A DNA stretch of 64,000 bases from CATOSD01 sp034422735 (GTDB lineage: Bacteria > Chloroflexota > Dehalococcoidia > Lucifugimonadales > CATOSD01): positions 6,507 to 70,506 of the forward strand of contig DAOUJL010000082.1 in NCBI GenBank assembly GCA_034422735.1, given 5' to 3'. Position 1 is the first letter of the stretch; every line of letters starts with the position of its first letter. The position numbers and the translations under genes were made by a program. Of the stretch, positions 17,254-26,317 are shown in pieces. The notes under the pieces were generated by a model. The model made no database searches. It was given only the letters and a program-made list of their open reading frames with translations, and was not told where the DNA came from.

Positions 17254-18957
17254 TTAGACCAGGTCCGCCGTCATCCGCTTCACCGCGTCGACCACCTCGC
17301 CCGCCGGCACGGATGCCGCGTCGTCCTCGTTGCGGCGCTTGACCTCCACCACGCCCTGGCGCAGGTTGCGCGCGCTGACGACGAGCCTGAGGGGCAGGCC
17401 GAGCAGATCGGCGTCGTTGAACTTGACGCCCGCGGACTCCGACCGGTCGTCGTAGAGAGTCTCCACGCCCGCCCGTCGCAGCTCATCGTAGAGCGAGTCT
17501 GCCGCCGCCGCGACCTCCGCGTTCTCCACGTTTAGCGCGGTCAGGCACACCTGGTAGGGTGCGATCGGCGCCGGGAACACGATTCCGCGGTCGTCGTGGT
17601 GCTGCTCGATGGCCGCCCCGAGAAGCCTGCCCACGCCGATGCCGTAGCAGCCCATGATAATCGGACGCTGCTCGTCCTGCTGGTCGGGGAAGTAAGCCTC
17701 CAGCGCCTCGCTGTAGCGCGTGCCCAGCTTGAAGATGTGGCCCACCTCGATGCCCCTGCGGATGACGAGCGGCGTCTCGCAGCGCGGACACGCGAATCCC
17801 ACCTCGGCCAGCGCGAGGTCGGTAATCACGTCGGCCTCGAAGTCGCGGGGGTAGTTGGCGTTGACCAGGTGGTAGTCTTCCCGGTTGGCGCCCACCGCGA
17901 AGTTGGATCCCATCCGGATCGAGTCGTCGGCGAACACCCTCACGCCGTTCAGCCCGACCGGAGACGCGGATCCGGCCACCAGCCCGGCCTGCTCAACCTC
18001 CTCCGGTGTGGCGAGACGCAGTTCGTTGGCCCCGAGAGCGTTGCGCAGCTTGATCTCGTTGACCTCCAGGTCGCCGCGGATGACGACGAACACCACCTCG
18101 TCATCGGCGGAGTAGAACACCGCCTTGAGTGTATCGGACGTGGGAATGCCGAGCAGGTCCGCGAGTCCTTCTATCGTCTTCACACCCGGCGTGTGCCGCT
18201 CCTCCAGCGGCAGAGGGTCCTCGATGGGCATGGGCGGCTTGGTGAACGCGGCCTTTTCCACGTTGGCGGCGTAGTCGCAGGACTCGCACAGAATTATGGA
18301 GTCCTCGCCGGCGTCCGCCAGCAGGATGAACTCGTTGGAGTCTTTGCCGCCTATCGCGCCGCTGTCGGCGTCCACCATGATGGCGGTCAGGCCTATTCGG
18401 GCGTAGATGTTCCTGTAGGCGCGCGCCATGGCCTGGAAGCTGTCGTCCAGGCCCGCCTCGTCCACGTCGAAGCTGTAGGCGTCTTTCATGTCGAACTCGC
18501 GCACCCGGATGAGGCCGCCCCGGGGCCGCGGCTCATCGCGGAATTTGGTCTGGATCTGGTACAGGATGAGCGGCAGGTCGCGGTAGCTGAACACGTTGGC
18601 CTTCACCATCATGGTGAGGATTTCCTCGTGCGTGGGGGCGATCACGAGCGGACGCTCGCGCCTGTCCTCCAGCCGGAACAGGTCGGGACCGTAGGCCTCG
18701 TCGCGGCCGGACTGCCGCCACAGGTCGCGCGGCTGGAGCGCTGGCAGCCTCAGCTCCTGGCCGCCCTCGGCATCGATCTCCTCGCGTATGATCTGCTCGA
18801 TCTTCCGCAGCGAGCGCCATGCGAGGGGCATGTAGCCGTACACACCGGAGGCGGCCTGGTAGATCATGCCCGCCTTGAGCATGAGGCGATGGCTCGCCAG
18901 CTCTGCCTCGGCGGGTTCTTCTCGGAGCGTTTTTCCGAACAGCTTAGACCAGCGCAT
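17254..18957 (-). CDS. proS: prolyl-tRNA synthetase
   Basis: Charges tRNA-Pro. The 567-residue protein has bacterial-type architecture: class II motif 1 region (GVYGYMPLAWRSLRKIEQIIREE), motif 2 (FRDEPRPRGGLIRVREFDMKDAYSF), the YbaK-like editing insertion (about residues 225-385, DLLGIPTSDTLKAVFY to NANYPRDFEA), motif 3 (GCYGIGVGRLLGAAIEQHHDDRGI) and the C-terminal anticodon-binding domain. Last gene of the long minus-strand housekeeping run. Confidence 0.97.
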   Translation of the reverse strand: MRWSKLFGKTLREEPAEAELASHRLMLKAGMIYQAASGVYGYMPLAWRSLRKIEQIIREEIDAEGGQELRLPALQPRDLWRQSGRDEAYGPDLFRLEDRRERPLVIAPTHEEILTMMVKANVFSYRDLPLILYQIQTKFRDEPRPRGGLIRVREFDMKDAYSFDVDEAGLDDSFQAMARAYRNIYARIGLTAIMVDADSGAIGGKDSNEFILLADAGEDSIILCESCDYAANVEKAAFTKPPMPIEDPLPLEERHTPGVKTIEGLADLLGIPTSDTLKAVFYSADDEVVFVVIRGDLEVNEIKLRNALGANELRLATPEEVEQAGLVAGSASPVGLNGVRVFADDSIRMGSNFAVGANREDYHLVNANYPRDFEADVITDLALAEVGFACPRCETPLVIRRGIEVGHIFKLGTRYSEALEAYFPDQQDEQRPIIMGCYGIGVGRLLGAAIEQHHDDRGIVFPAPIAPYQVCLTALNVENAEVAAAADSLYDELRRAGVETLYDDRSESAGVKFNDADLLGLPLRLVVSARNLRQGVVEVKRRNEDDAASVPAGEVVDAVKRMTADLV

Positions 18958-18989
18958 AAACTTCCCCGTGCCGATTCAGGTCCTGTGGT

Positions 18990-19610
18990 TTAGCGTAACT
19001 CCTCCATCAGCCGCCGCAACGCCTCCCGGTCGACGCCGCCATTACCGTCATCGAGGGCCTCGATGAGCGCGCCCAACATGCGGTCGGAGCGGCGGTGCGC
19101 CGCCTCGGCTCTCTCATGCGCAGCCTCGGCCCTCTCATGCGCAGCCTCAGACCGCTCGTGCGCCGCCTCCAACCGCTCCTGGGCTGCCTCCGCGCGCGCT
19201 TCGGCGGCCTCCGCCTGCATACGCCACATCTCGGCCATTTCCGCCCTGGTCTCTGCGGCGACCGCGCGCGCTTCGGCGGCCGTAGCCTGCGCCTGCGCCG
19301 CGACCCTTTCGGCGCGCTCGCCTCTCACAAACATATCCGCGAATACCATGTTCGGAATCTCCAATGCCAGGAATGTCAGAAATGCCACCGAAGCACCGGT
19401 GGAAAACGACTCCGCCCAACTCGACTCGAGTATCAATCCGTAGTATAGCAGAGTAGACACGCCTCCAAGCAAGGCGAACGAAGGAGACACGAGCCGCCGC
19501 GCGAGCGCGTATCTCTCGGCACGCCGGACCCGATTGGCTATTCTGCGTCGCCGGGCGCGAGCGCGCCTCAGGCGCCACCGCGCCCGGCAGTAACGGAATC
19601 TCTTAATCAA
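18990..19610 (-). CDS. membrane-anchored Ala/Glu/Arg-rich coiled-coil protein
   Basis: A 206-residue hypothetical protein. A very basic N-terminus (RARWRLRRARARRRRIANRVRR) leads into two hydrophobic segments (about residues 43-60 and 73-92). Residues about 100-180 form a long alanine-rich coiled coil of near-identical heptads (EAAHERA repeated). The last 25 residues are LGALIEALDDGNGGVDREALRRLMEELR. Homologues of such proteins usually change heptad number rapidly. It sits between ispG and proS; its role is unknown. Confidence 0.7.
   Translation of the reverse strand: MIKRFRYCRARWRLRRARARRRRIANRVRRAERYALARRLVSPSFALLGGVSTLLYYGLILESSWAESFSTGASVAFLTFLALEIPNMVFADMFVRGERAERVAAQAQATAAEARAVAAETRAEMAEMWRMQAEAAEARAEAAQERLEAAHERSEAAHERAEAAHERAEAAHRRSDRMLGALIEALDDGNGGVDREALRRLMEELR
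19087..19190. repeat. tandem 21-bp coding repeats (heptad coiled coil)
   Basis: About five copies of a degenerate 21-bp unit (plus strand: GCCTCGGCTCTCTCATGCGC-like) encode the EAAHERA heptads of the protein at 18990-19610. Confidence 0.8.
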
Positions 19611-19680
19611 ACCGGAGTTACGACTTAGGTGCTCGAATCGGTCTGGCTGACACCCTGGGAATCGGGACGCAGTCTATGGG

Positions 19681-20826
19681 TCAGCCTGCCGCGCCGATCT
19701 CTGTCTCGGCCCGGCGCACCTCTTCCATCAGCGCGTCCAGCATGTCCGCCTCTTCCACTATGCGGGACTTTTGCCCCTTGCGGAATATGATGGCCCGGCC
19801 CGCGCCCGCCGCGATTCCCACGTCCGCGTCCTTCGCCTCGCCCGGTCCGTTCACCTCGCAGCCCATGACGGCCACCTTGATGGGCGTCTTGGTGCTCTTG
19901 AGCAGGCCGTCGACGTCGTTGGCCAGCTTGCGGATGTCCACGTCGGCTCGGCCACAGCTTGGGCAGGCGACCATCACGGCGCCCTCTTTGCGGAGCCCGA
20001 GCGCTTTCAGTATCTCGAAGCCGGTGTACACCTCTTCGCGCGAGTCGTCGCTGAGCGACACGCGGATGGTGTCGCCGATTCCCTCGTACAGCAGCGCGCC
20101 CAAGCCTATCGCGCTGCGAATGCTGCCCGACCTGGCCGTTCCGGCCTCAGTGATGCCCAGGTGGAGCGGGTAGGGCACCAGCCGCGACATGCGGCGGTAG
20201 GACTCGATGGTGGTGTCGACGTCGAAGGCCTTGAGCGAAATCTTGATTAGGTCGAAGTCCAGGCTTTCCAGTATGCCGATCTCCCAGAGTCCGGTCTGCA
20301 CCATGTGGTCGACTATCGAATACTGGCTGGTGTCGGTGTCGCCGGCCTTGGGCAGCGTGTTCACACCGTCGGTGTGGCGCGAGAGGCCGCGGGTGACGCC
20401 GATGCCTCCCACGGGCGGCAGGCTACCGAAGTTGACGCCGATGCGGATGGGCACCTGCCGCGCCTTCGCCTCGCGCACGACCATCTCGACATTCTCCCGG
20501 TCCCTTATGTTGCCCGGGTTCAGCCGCAGGCAGTCCACGCCGCTCTCCAGCGCCTGGAGCGCGAGCTGGTAGTGGAAGTGGATGTCGGCGATCAGCGGGA
20601 TGGAAATCTGCCGCTTGATCTCGGCGAGCGCCTGGGCGGCCTCCATGTCCGGCACGGCGCAGCGAATCAGCTCGCAGCCCTCCTCCTCGAGACCGTGAAT
20701 CTCGGCGACGGTGGCGGCTACGTCGCGCGTGTCGGTCTTGGTCATGGACTGGACGGTTATGGGAGCGTCGCCGCCCACCATTACGTCGCCAACGTGGATT
20801 GCTTTGGATACACGGCGCCGTCTCAT
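19681..20826 (-). CDS. ispG: 4-hydroxy-3-methylbut-2-en-1-yl diphosphate synthase
   Basis: Penultimate step of the MEP isoprenoid pathway, a [4Fe-4S] enzyme using ferredoxin or flavodoxin. The 381-residue protein has the TIM-barrel half (VGGDAPITVQSMTKTDTRDV, PLIADIHFHYQLALQA, LRLNPGNIRD, RIGVNFGSL) and the C-terminal cluster domain with cysteines in CPSCGRADVD and GCEVNGPGEAKDADVG. Lies in a run with rseP, dxr, cdsA and uppS that joins isoprenoid and envelope synthesis. Confidence 0.97.
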   Translation of the reverse strand: MRRRRVSKAIHVGDVMVGGDAPITVQSMTKTDTRDVAATVAEIHGLEEEGCELIRCAVPDMEAAQALAEIKRQISIPLIADIHFHYQLALQALESGVDCLRLNPGNIRDRENVEMVVREAKARQVPIRIGVNFGSLPPVGGIGVTRGLSRHTDGVNTLPKAGDTDTSQYSIVDHMVQTGLWEIGILESLDFDLIKISLKAFDVDTTIESYRRMSRLVPYPLHLGITEAGTARSGSIRSAIGLGALLYEGIGDTIRVSLSDDSREEVYTGFEILKALGLRKEGAVMVACPSCGRADVDIRKLANDVDGLLKSTKTPIKVAVMGCEVNGPGEAKDADVGIAAGAGRAIIFRKGQKSRIVEEADMLDALMEEVRRAETEIGAAG

Positions 20827-20832
20827 TGGCGT

Positions 20833-20882
20833 GGCTCCCCCCTCATCCTGGCCTTCTCCCGCTGTGTAGAGAAGGGGCTTCG
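20833..20882. repeat. degenerate copy of the dispersed palindromic repeat
   Basis: Between ispG and rseP: CCCCCCTCATCCTGGCCTTC followed by an AGAAGGGG arm, a diverged form of the repeat described at 54676, 57747 and 60637. Confidence 0.45.
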
Positions 20883-20896
20883 TTGCACCTACTAGA

Positions 20897-22201
20897 CTAT
20901 CTGAAGAAAGTGTCGCCGTTCAAGATGCGGGAAACGTCAAAGTAGGTGATCACCACCACCAGCCCTATCAGCGCCACGAAACCGGCGAAGTGAATCAGCC
21001 CTTCGCGCTGTGGTGAGACCCGCTTGCCCCCACGCACCCACTCCAGCACCACGAACACAAGCCGGCCGCCGTCCAGACCCGGAATCGGCAGCACGTTGAC
21101 AATGGCGAGGCTGAGGCTGATGAACGCGGTCAGCTCGAGCACCGGCAGCAGTCCTCCGACGTCCGCCGCCTCGCCCGTGATCTGCGCGATGCCGACCGGT
21201 CCCGCTAGGCCTGGGTCGTCACCGCCGACGATCCAGCGGTGCAGGCCGTTCTTGGTGATGGTCAGGATTTCCCACATGCTGACGAAAGACATCGGCACGG
21301 CTTCCCATACCGGATGGCTGCGCCTCACTACCTTCGGGTTGGCGGTGCCAACCATGATGCCCACCGCGCCCTGGGTGAGAGTGTCGCCCACGTTCAGCGA
21401 CGCGTCGTAGCGGCGCGCCTCGGTGAGCGAGACCTGGCGTTCGGGGTCGGTCACCTCGTCCACCACGAGCACGTCCGGCGGGTCCAGCCGCGGCGTGACG
21501 GTGATTGCGTCCACGACCGCGTACTCCGGCGACCCGCCCAGGCCGCTTATGAGCGCGCCCCGGCGCACCGCAAGCTCGCTTGGGCTGCCCAGCCTGGCCA
21601 TTATCTTGCGGATGAGGTCCGCGTGATTATCCACCGCCTGGCCCTGCACGGCGATTATCGTATCTCCGGCCCGCAGCCCCGCCTGCGCCGCGGGCGAGTT
21701 GGGCGCGACGCCGCTTACGGTCACCGCGCCAACCACCGTGTCCCGCCCCACGACGAGCAGCGCAGACAGTATGGCGGCGGCTACGACCAGGTTCATGAAT
21801 GAGCCGGCGACCAGCACGATGGTGCGCGCGAGCGGGCTCTTTCGCGCGAAGCTATTCGGCGCGGTCGGGTCTTCCTCCCCCAACATGCGCACGAATCCGC
21901 CGAGCGGGATGGCGTTGACGGAGTAGATGGTGCCGCCGCCCGCATCCCCGGCGGCATTGCCGCCGGCGTCGCTTGGGTCGTTGCCACGCCCGAGCAACCG
22001 GCGAATCGGCCCCGGCGCCACCAGACGCAGCCGCCTTCGTCCCTCGGGCTGAACGCCTACCAGGCGGGGAGGGAATCCGAACCCGAACTCGATCACGCCT
22101 ATGCGGAACCACTTCGCCGAAACGAAGTGCCCCAGCTCGTGGACGAATATCAGGAACGCCAGGATGGGGACGACGAGCAGCCAGGATGGTAAGTCGAACA
22201 A
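20897..22201 (-). CDS. rseP: site-2 intramembrane metalloprotease
   Basis: A 434-residue M50 protease that cuts membrane-anchored substrates within the membrane. The zinc motif HELGHF is in the first helix (about residues 21-26), the third ligand motif is in LPIPGLDGGRLVF (about 370), and a PDZ domain (GVAPNSPAAQAGLRAGDTIIAVQGQAV) lies between. A roughly 30-residue Gly/Asp/Arg-rich insertion (about 55-95) precedes IPLGGFVRM and is not usual. It sits directly downstream of dxr, as in many bacteria. Confidence 0.94.
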   Translation of the reverse strand: MFDLPSWLLVVPILAFLIFVHELGHFVSAKWFRIGVIEFGFGFPPRLVGVQPEGRRRLRLVAPGPIRRLLGRGNDPSDAGGNAAGDAGGGTIYSVNAIPLGGFVRMLGEEDPTAPNSFARKSPLARTIVLVAGSFMNLVVAAAILSALLVVGRDTVVGAVTVSGVAPNSPAAQAGLRAGDTIIAVQGQAVDNHADLIRKIMARLGSPSELAVRRGALISGLGGSPEYAVVDAITVTPRLDPPDVLVVDEVTDPERQVSLTEARRYDASLNVGDTLTQGAVGIMVGTANPKVVRRSHPVWEAVPMSFVSMWEILTITKNGLHRWIVGGDDPGLAGPVGIAQITGEAADVGGLLPVLELTAFISLSLAIVNVLPIPGLDGGRLVFVVLEWVRGGKRVSPQREGLIHFAGFVALIGLVVVITYFDVSRILNGDTFFR

Positions 22202-22209
22202 CTGCGGCC

Positions 22210-23349
22210 CTACTGCGCCGCGGCCCGCGCCCGGTCCATGGCCGACTGGGCCGCCGCTATGGTGTCGGAAATCTCAGGGTCTGGCACGTCCCGATGGCCG
22301 GCAAGGGCTTCCCTGATCAGGTCGGGAATCTCCGTGAAGCCGATGCGGCCCGCCAGGAACATCTCCACGGCGGCCTCGTCCGCGCCGCACAGCGCGGCCG
22401 GCCAGGTCCCGCCGCGCCGCGCCACCTCGATGGCCATGTTGAAGCACGGGTAGCGCTCTGGGTCCCACTCTTTGAAGGTGAGCTGGCCGGCCTTCGGCAG
22501 GTCCAGGCTGGGCAGGTTGCCGTTGGGTACGCGGCGGGGGTGGAAGAGGGCGCACTGGATGGGCAGCCGCATGTCGGGCGGTCCCATCTGCGCCTTGACC
22601 GAACCGTCGAGGAACTCGACCAGAGAGTGGACCACGCTCTGTGGGTGGATGACCACTTCTATGTCGTCCCACGGCACGTCGAACAGCCAGCGAGCCTCGA
22701 TCACCTCGAATGCTTTGTTCATCAGCGTCGCGGAGTCCACGGTGATTTTCGCGCCCATGCTCCAGGTGGGGTGCTTGAGCGCGTCGGCGGGCGTTACGTC
22801 GGCCAGGCGATCGACCGGCATATCGCGGAGCGCGCCGCCCGACCCGGTGATGATGAGCCTCTTGACCTCGGGCGACTCGCCTCTCATGCACTGCCATATG
22901 GCATTCGGCTCGCTGTCGAGGGGCAGAATCGCCGTGCCGTGCCGCGCCGCGAGACCTGTCACGATCTCGCCCGCCATGACCACCGTCTCCTTGTTGGCGA
23001 GCGCGACGTCCTTGCCGGCCTCGATAGCCGCGCAGGTTGGCACCAGGGCGACGTCGCCCGTCGTCGCCGTTACCAGCATGTCCACGTCGGGATGCGACGC
23101 CATCTCGCCCAGTCCGCACTCGCGGCATCCGTGGTCGAGGATGGGCTTCATTTCCCGTGAGGTGCCTTCGCAGGCAACCAGGTCGGGGGAGAACTCCCGC
23201 ACCTGCTCTTCCAGCAACGCCAGGCTCCTGCGGGCGGCGAGCCCCACCACGCTGAATTCGTCCGGAAAGGCGCGCACGATGTCCAGCGTCTGCGTGCCGA
23301 TAGACCCCGTGGAGCCCAGGACGGCGAGTCTTTTTCTGGTGGGGGTCAT
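22210..23349 (-). CDS. dxr: 1-deoxy-D-xylulose 5-phosphate reductoisomerase
   Basis: Converts DXP to MEP with NADPH and a divalent metal. The 379-residue protein has the nucleotide site LGSTGSIGTQTLDIV at the N-terminus, the NKET motif (ALANKETVVMAGE), metal ligands around PLDSEPNAIWQCM and ITGSGGALRD, and the C-terminal helical domain. The frame is open far upstream into cdsA; the ATG at 23347-23349 is chosen by homology and overlaps the cdsA stop by 4 bases. Confidence 0.96.
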   Translation of the reverse strand: MTPTRKRLAVLGSTGSIGTQTLDIVRAFPDEFSVVGLAARRSLALLEEQVREFSPDLVACEGTSREMKPILDHGCRECGLGEMASHPDVDMLVTATTGDVALVPTCAAIEAGKDVALANKETVVMAGEIVTGLAARHGTAILPLDSEPNAIWQCMRGESPEVKRLIITGSGGALRDMPVDRLADVTPADALKHPTWSMGAKITVDSATLMNKAFEVIEARWLFDVPWDDIEVVIHPQSVVHSLVEFLDGSVKAQMGPPDMRLPIQCALFHPRRVPNGNLPSLDLPKAGQLTFKEWDPERYPCFNMAIEVARRGGTWPAALCGADEAAVEMFLAGRIGFTEIPDLIREALAGHRDVPDPEISDTIAAAQSAMDRARAAAQ

Positions 23350-24143
23350 AGCACGAAGTAGTATAACACGACGAGGTTGAGCAGAATGGAGTCGAGCCTG
23401 TCGAGCAGGCCGCCGTGGCCGGGCATCAACCGCCCCGAGTCCTTCACGTCGGCTATGCGCTTCAGGCGCGACTCGACAAGGTCGCCGAGTTGGCCGACGA
23501 TTCCGAGCGCTCCTCCCAGCAGGGCCGCCTGCCACCACGTGGCGGGCAGACCCAGAATCTCGTCCAGCGCCATGCAGGCGACCACCGCGCAAAGCAGCCC
23601 GCCCGCCGCGCCCTCGCGGGTCTTGGCCGGGCTTATCACCGGGGCGAGCGGCGTTCTCCCAATCGCCCTGCCGACCAGGTAAGCTCCCGTGTCGGTGGCG
23701 AAAGTGACCAACAGCAGAAGCAGCACCCACTCGCGCCCGTCGCTCGCCTCGCGCAGCAGCGGCGCGTGAAAGAGCAGCCCGCCTACGAACAACGCCGGGG
23801 CGAGCGTTGCCAGCCACCGCGACGGGCCTGTGTCGGGCGCCCCGCGCCGCAGCAGCCACGCCAGCCCGAGGGACGACAGCAGCAGCGCCGCGGAATGGGC
23901 GAGGGTGGCCCGGAAGGTGTCGGGCTCCAGCAACAACGCGGCCGCGACGAGGGAGCCGGACAGGGCAGCCGATACCAGGTCGACCGGGCGGTCTCCCCAG
24001 CCTCGCGCCATGCCGCACAGCTCCCATGCGCCCAGCGCGGCCGCCGCGGCGCACAGAGCGGCGAAGGGTAGGGGATTGTCGACCCAGACCACCAGAAAAA
24101 GCAGCGGCAGCCCGACGGCGGCCGTCGCGATTCGCGCTTTCAT
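23346..24143 (-). CDS. cdsA: phosphatidate cytidylyltransferase
   Basis: Makes CDP-diacylglycerol, the precursor of phospholipids. A 265-residue polytopic membrane protein with several hydrophobic helices. The C-terminal CDS signature is visible (RIADVKDSGRLMPGHGGLLDRLDSILLN), preceded by SPAKTREGAAGGLL. Coupled to dxr by a 4-base overlap and preceded by uppS. Confidence 0.95.
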   Translation of the reverse strand: MKARIATAAVGLPLLFLVVWVDNPLPFAALCAAAAALGAWELCGMARGWGDRPVDLVSAALSGSLVAAALLLEPDTFRATLAHSAALLLSSLGLAWLLRRGAPDTGPSRWLATLAPALFVGGLLFHAPLLREASDGREWVLLLLLVTFATDTGAYLVGRAIGRTPLAPVISPAKTREGAAGGLLCAVVACMALDEILGLPATWWQAALLGGALGIVGQLGDLVESRLKRIADVKDSGRLMPGHGGLLDRLDSILLNLVVLYYFVL

Positions 24144-24173
24144 AGGCGGCGCAGCCCCTTTGGTGACGCGGCC

Positions 24174-24920
24174 CTAGAGCCGGCTCTCTGCCGGCGCACG
24201 CCCGAATCGCCGCCGCCGACCGGCGTAGGCGGACAGGGCGGCCAAGGCTTCGTTCTCGCCGAAGTCCGGCCACAGAACGTCGGTGGTGTAGAACTCGGCG
24301 TAAGCCGACTGCCACAGCAGGAAGTTGCTGAGCCGCATCTCCCCCGCGGTCCTGATGACGAGGTCCGGGTCCGGGAGCTCGCGTGTGTGGAGGTAGCGCT
24401 CGAACAGCTCGTGCGTTACGTCTTCGAGCGGGACGCCGTCGGCGACTATTCCCCGCACCGCGTTCAGTATCTCGTCGCGCCCGCCATAGTCGAACGCCAC
24501 GCTGAGCGTCATGCCCGTATTGTCGCGGGTCAGCTCGATGCTCTGGCGGACGAGCGACTGAAGCTCCCCGGACAGCCGGTCCAGCCTTCCCAGGTGGCGA
24601 ATCCTGACGCCGTTGTCGTGCAGGTCGCGCAGGTCGCGGATGATGACCTCGCGCAGCAGGTCGATGAGCGCGCTCACCTCATCGCCGGGGCGGAGCCAGT
24701 TCTCGGTAGAAAACGCGAAGAGCGTGAGATAGCTGACGCCGCCTTGGGAAAAGGAATCTATCACGGTGCGCAGGTTCCGGGTGCCGGCGCGGTGCCCGTC
24801 CGAGCGCGAGCCTCCGCGGCTGCGCGCCCAGCGGCCGTTGCCGTCCATGATGATCGCGACGTGCTGCGGCGCGGCAAGCTCCGGCGCGACGTCCGCGCCC
24901 GCGGCGTCGGCTTCAGCCAT
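24174..24920 (-). CDS. uppS: isoprenyl diphosphate (undecaprenyl) synthase
   Basis: cis-Prenyltransferase forming the lipid carrier for cell-wall synthesis. The 248-residue protein has HVAIIMDGNGRWA (diphosphate-binding Asp), GHRAGTRNLR, LTLFAFSTENWLRP and the C-terminal DLVIRTAGEMRLSNFLLWQSAYAE region with the usual Trp and Tyr. The N-terminus carries about 15 extra Ala/Asp-rich residues. Part of the rpsB-to-proS operon. Confidence 0.96.
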   Translation of the reverse strand: MAEADAAGADVAPELAAPQHVAIIMDGNGRWARSRGGSRSDGHRAGTRNLRTVIDSFSQGGVSYLTLFAFSTENWLRPGDEVSALIDLLREVIIRDLRDLHDNGVRIRHLGRLDRLSGELQSLVRQSIELTRDNTGMTLSVAFDYGGRDEILNAVRGIVADGVPLEDVTHELFERYLHTRELPDPDLVIRTAGEMRLSNFLLWQSAYAEFYTTDVLWPDFGENEALAALSAYAGRRRRFGRAPAESRL

Positions 24921-24928
24921 AGCCCCGC

Positions 24929-25492
24929 TCAGACCTCCATCACCTCGGCTTCCTTCTGCTGCCGATGCTCCCCGTTCTGGCCTATGTATGTGTCGGTCAC
25001 CTGCTGGAGTTGCGTTTGCGCGCGCCTGCTCTCGTCCTGGGAGATGTCCTTGCTCTTCTCCATGCCGCGGAACGTCTCCAGGCTGTCGCGGCGTATGTTG
25101 CGCACCGCCACGTTGGCCTCTTCCGTCTTGCGGCCCACCAGCTTCACCAGGTCGCGTCGGCGCTCCTCGGTCAGCGTGGGAATGCTGATGCGAATCACGT
25201 TGCCGTCGTTGTTGGGAGTCAGCCCCAGGTCCGAGCGAAGAATGCCCTTCTCGACGTCCTTCATCGACTGCTTGTCCCAGGGCTGGATCATCAGCACCCG
25301 CGCCTCGGGTACGGAAATCGAGGCCAGTTGGTTGAGCGGAGTGGGCACTCCGTAGTAGTCCACCATCAGATTTTCTACCAGCGCGGGCGACGCCCGGCCC
25401 GTGCGGATAGTGGTCAACTCCCTCTTGAGCGCGTCTACCGACTTGCTCATTCTCGATTCGGTGTCCGCTAAGACCTCTTCGACCGTTGCCAT
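24929..25492 (-). CDS. frr: ribosome recycling factor
   Basis: Splits post-termination ribosomes with EF-G. The 187-residue protein has RTGRASPALVENLMVDYYG, PLNQLASISVPEARVLMIQPWD, AILRSDLGLTPNNDGNVIRI-like and LTEERRRDLVKLVGRKTEEA. The start ATG gives the usual family length; the open frame upstream of it is not coding. Follows pyrH in the operon. Confidence 0.97.
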   Translation of the reverse strand: MATVEEVLADTESRMSKSVDALKRELTTIRTGRASPALVENLMVDYYGVPTPLNQLASISVPEARVLMIQPWDKQSMKDVEKGILRSDLGLTPNNDGNVIRISIPTLTEERRRDLVKLVGRKTEEANVAVRNIRRDSLETFRGMEKSKDISQDESRRAQTQLQQVTDTYIGQNGEHRQQKEAEVMEV

Positions 25493-25572
25493 GGCAGTAC
25501 TCTCCCGTCTGATTCTACGTTCCGTCCCTGCGGGCGACCGAGAACCGGCGGTCGCGCGCAGAGCGCCGCCTC

Positions 25573-26295
25573 TCAGCCGTCCGCGCTCACCACCGAGCCC
25601 ACGCTTTCGCCCCGTATGATACGCTCCAGCGAACCGGGCGTGAACAGGTCGAAAACGATGATGGGCAGGCTGTTCTCCATGCACAGAGAAAGCGCGGTGC
25701 TGTCCATCACCTTCAAACGCCTCTCCAAGGCCTCGAGATACGTGAGGGTGTCCAGCTTTTCCGCCGCCGGATCCAGGTTGGGGTCCGTCGCGTACACGCC
25801 GTCCACTCCGTGCTTGGCCATCAGCAGCACCTTGGCGTTGATCTCAATTGCCCGGAGCGCGGCAGCCGTATCCGTGGTCATGAACGGGTTGCCTGTTCCC
25901 GCCGCGAACAGCACCACTCGCTCCTTCTCCAGGTGGCGAATCGCGCGACGGCGAATGTAGGGCTCGGCGACTTGCTGAATCGTCAGCGCCGTTTGCGTTC
26001 GCGTGGGGATGTCGAACTTGCGCTCCAGCGAGTCCTGCAGGGCCAGCGCGTCTATCACCGTGGCCAGCATACCGGCGTAATCCGCGGTCGCCCTGTCCAT
26101 GCCGGACGCCTGCGAGCCTCTCCAGATGTTGCCGCCGCCCACCACGACGCCGAGCTCGACGCCCATGTCCCGCACCGCCTTTATCTGGCGGGCCATGTAG
26201 CTGACCGCCTCGGAGTCGATTACGGCGCCGCCGCTGCCCTTGAACGACTCGCCGCTGAGCTTGAGCAGAATGCGGCTGTACTTGACCTCGGCCAT
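25573..26295 (-). CDS. pyrH: UMP kinase
   Basis: Phosphorylates UMP to UDP. A 240-residue amino-acid-kinase-fold protein with RILLKLSGESFKG, VVVGGGNIWRGSQASGMDRATADYAGMLATVIDALALQ, GTGNPFMTTDTAAALRAIE and GVDGVYATDPNLDPAAEKL. Located between tsf and frr as in most bacteria. Confidence 0.97.
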   Translation of the reverse strand: MAEVKYSRILLKLSGESFKGSGGAVIDSEAVSYMARQIKAVRDMGVELGVVVGGGNIWRGSQASGMDRATADYAGMLATVIDALALQDSLERKFDIPTRTQTALTIQQVAEPYIRRRAIRHLEKERVVLFAAGTGNPFMTTDTAAALRAIEINAKVLLMAKHGVDGVYATDPNLDPAAEKLDTLTYLEALERRLKVMDSTALSLCMENSLPIIVFDLFTPGSLERIIRGESVGSVVSADG

Positions 26296-26317
26296 ATCGT
26301 GAGCGGCTGGCGGCGGG

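Noticed and set aside
22210..24315. A 701-codon open frame covering dxr and beyond
   Set aside because: Only the part from 23349 down matches Dxr. The upstream part is the shadow of cdsA, which is well supported in another frame.
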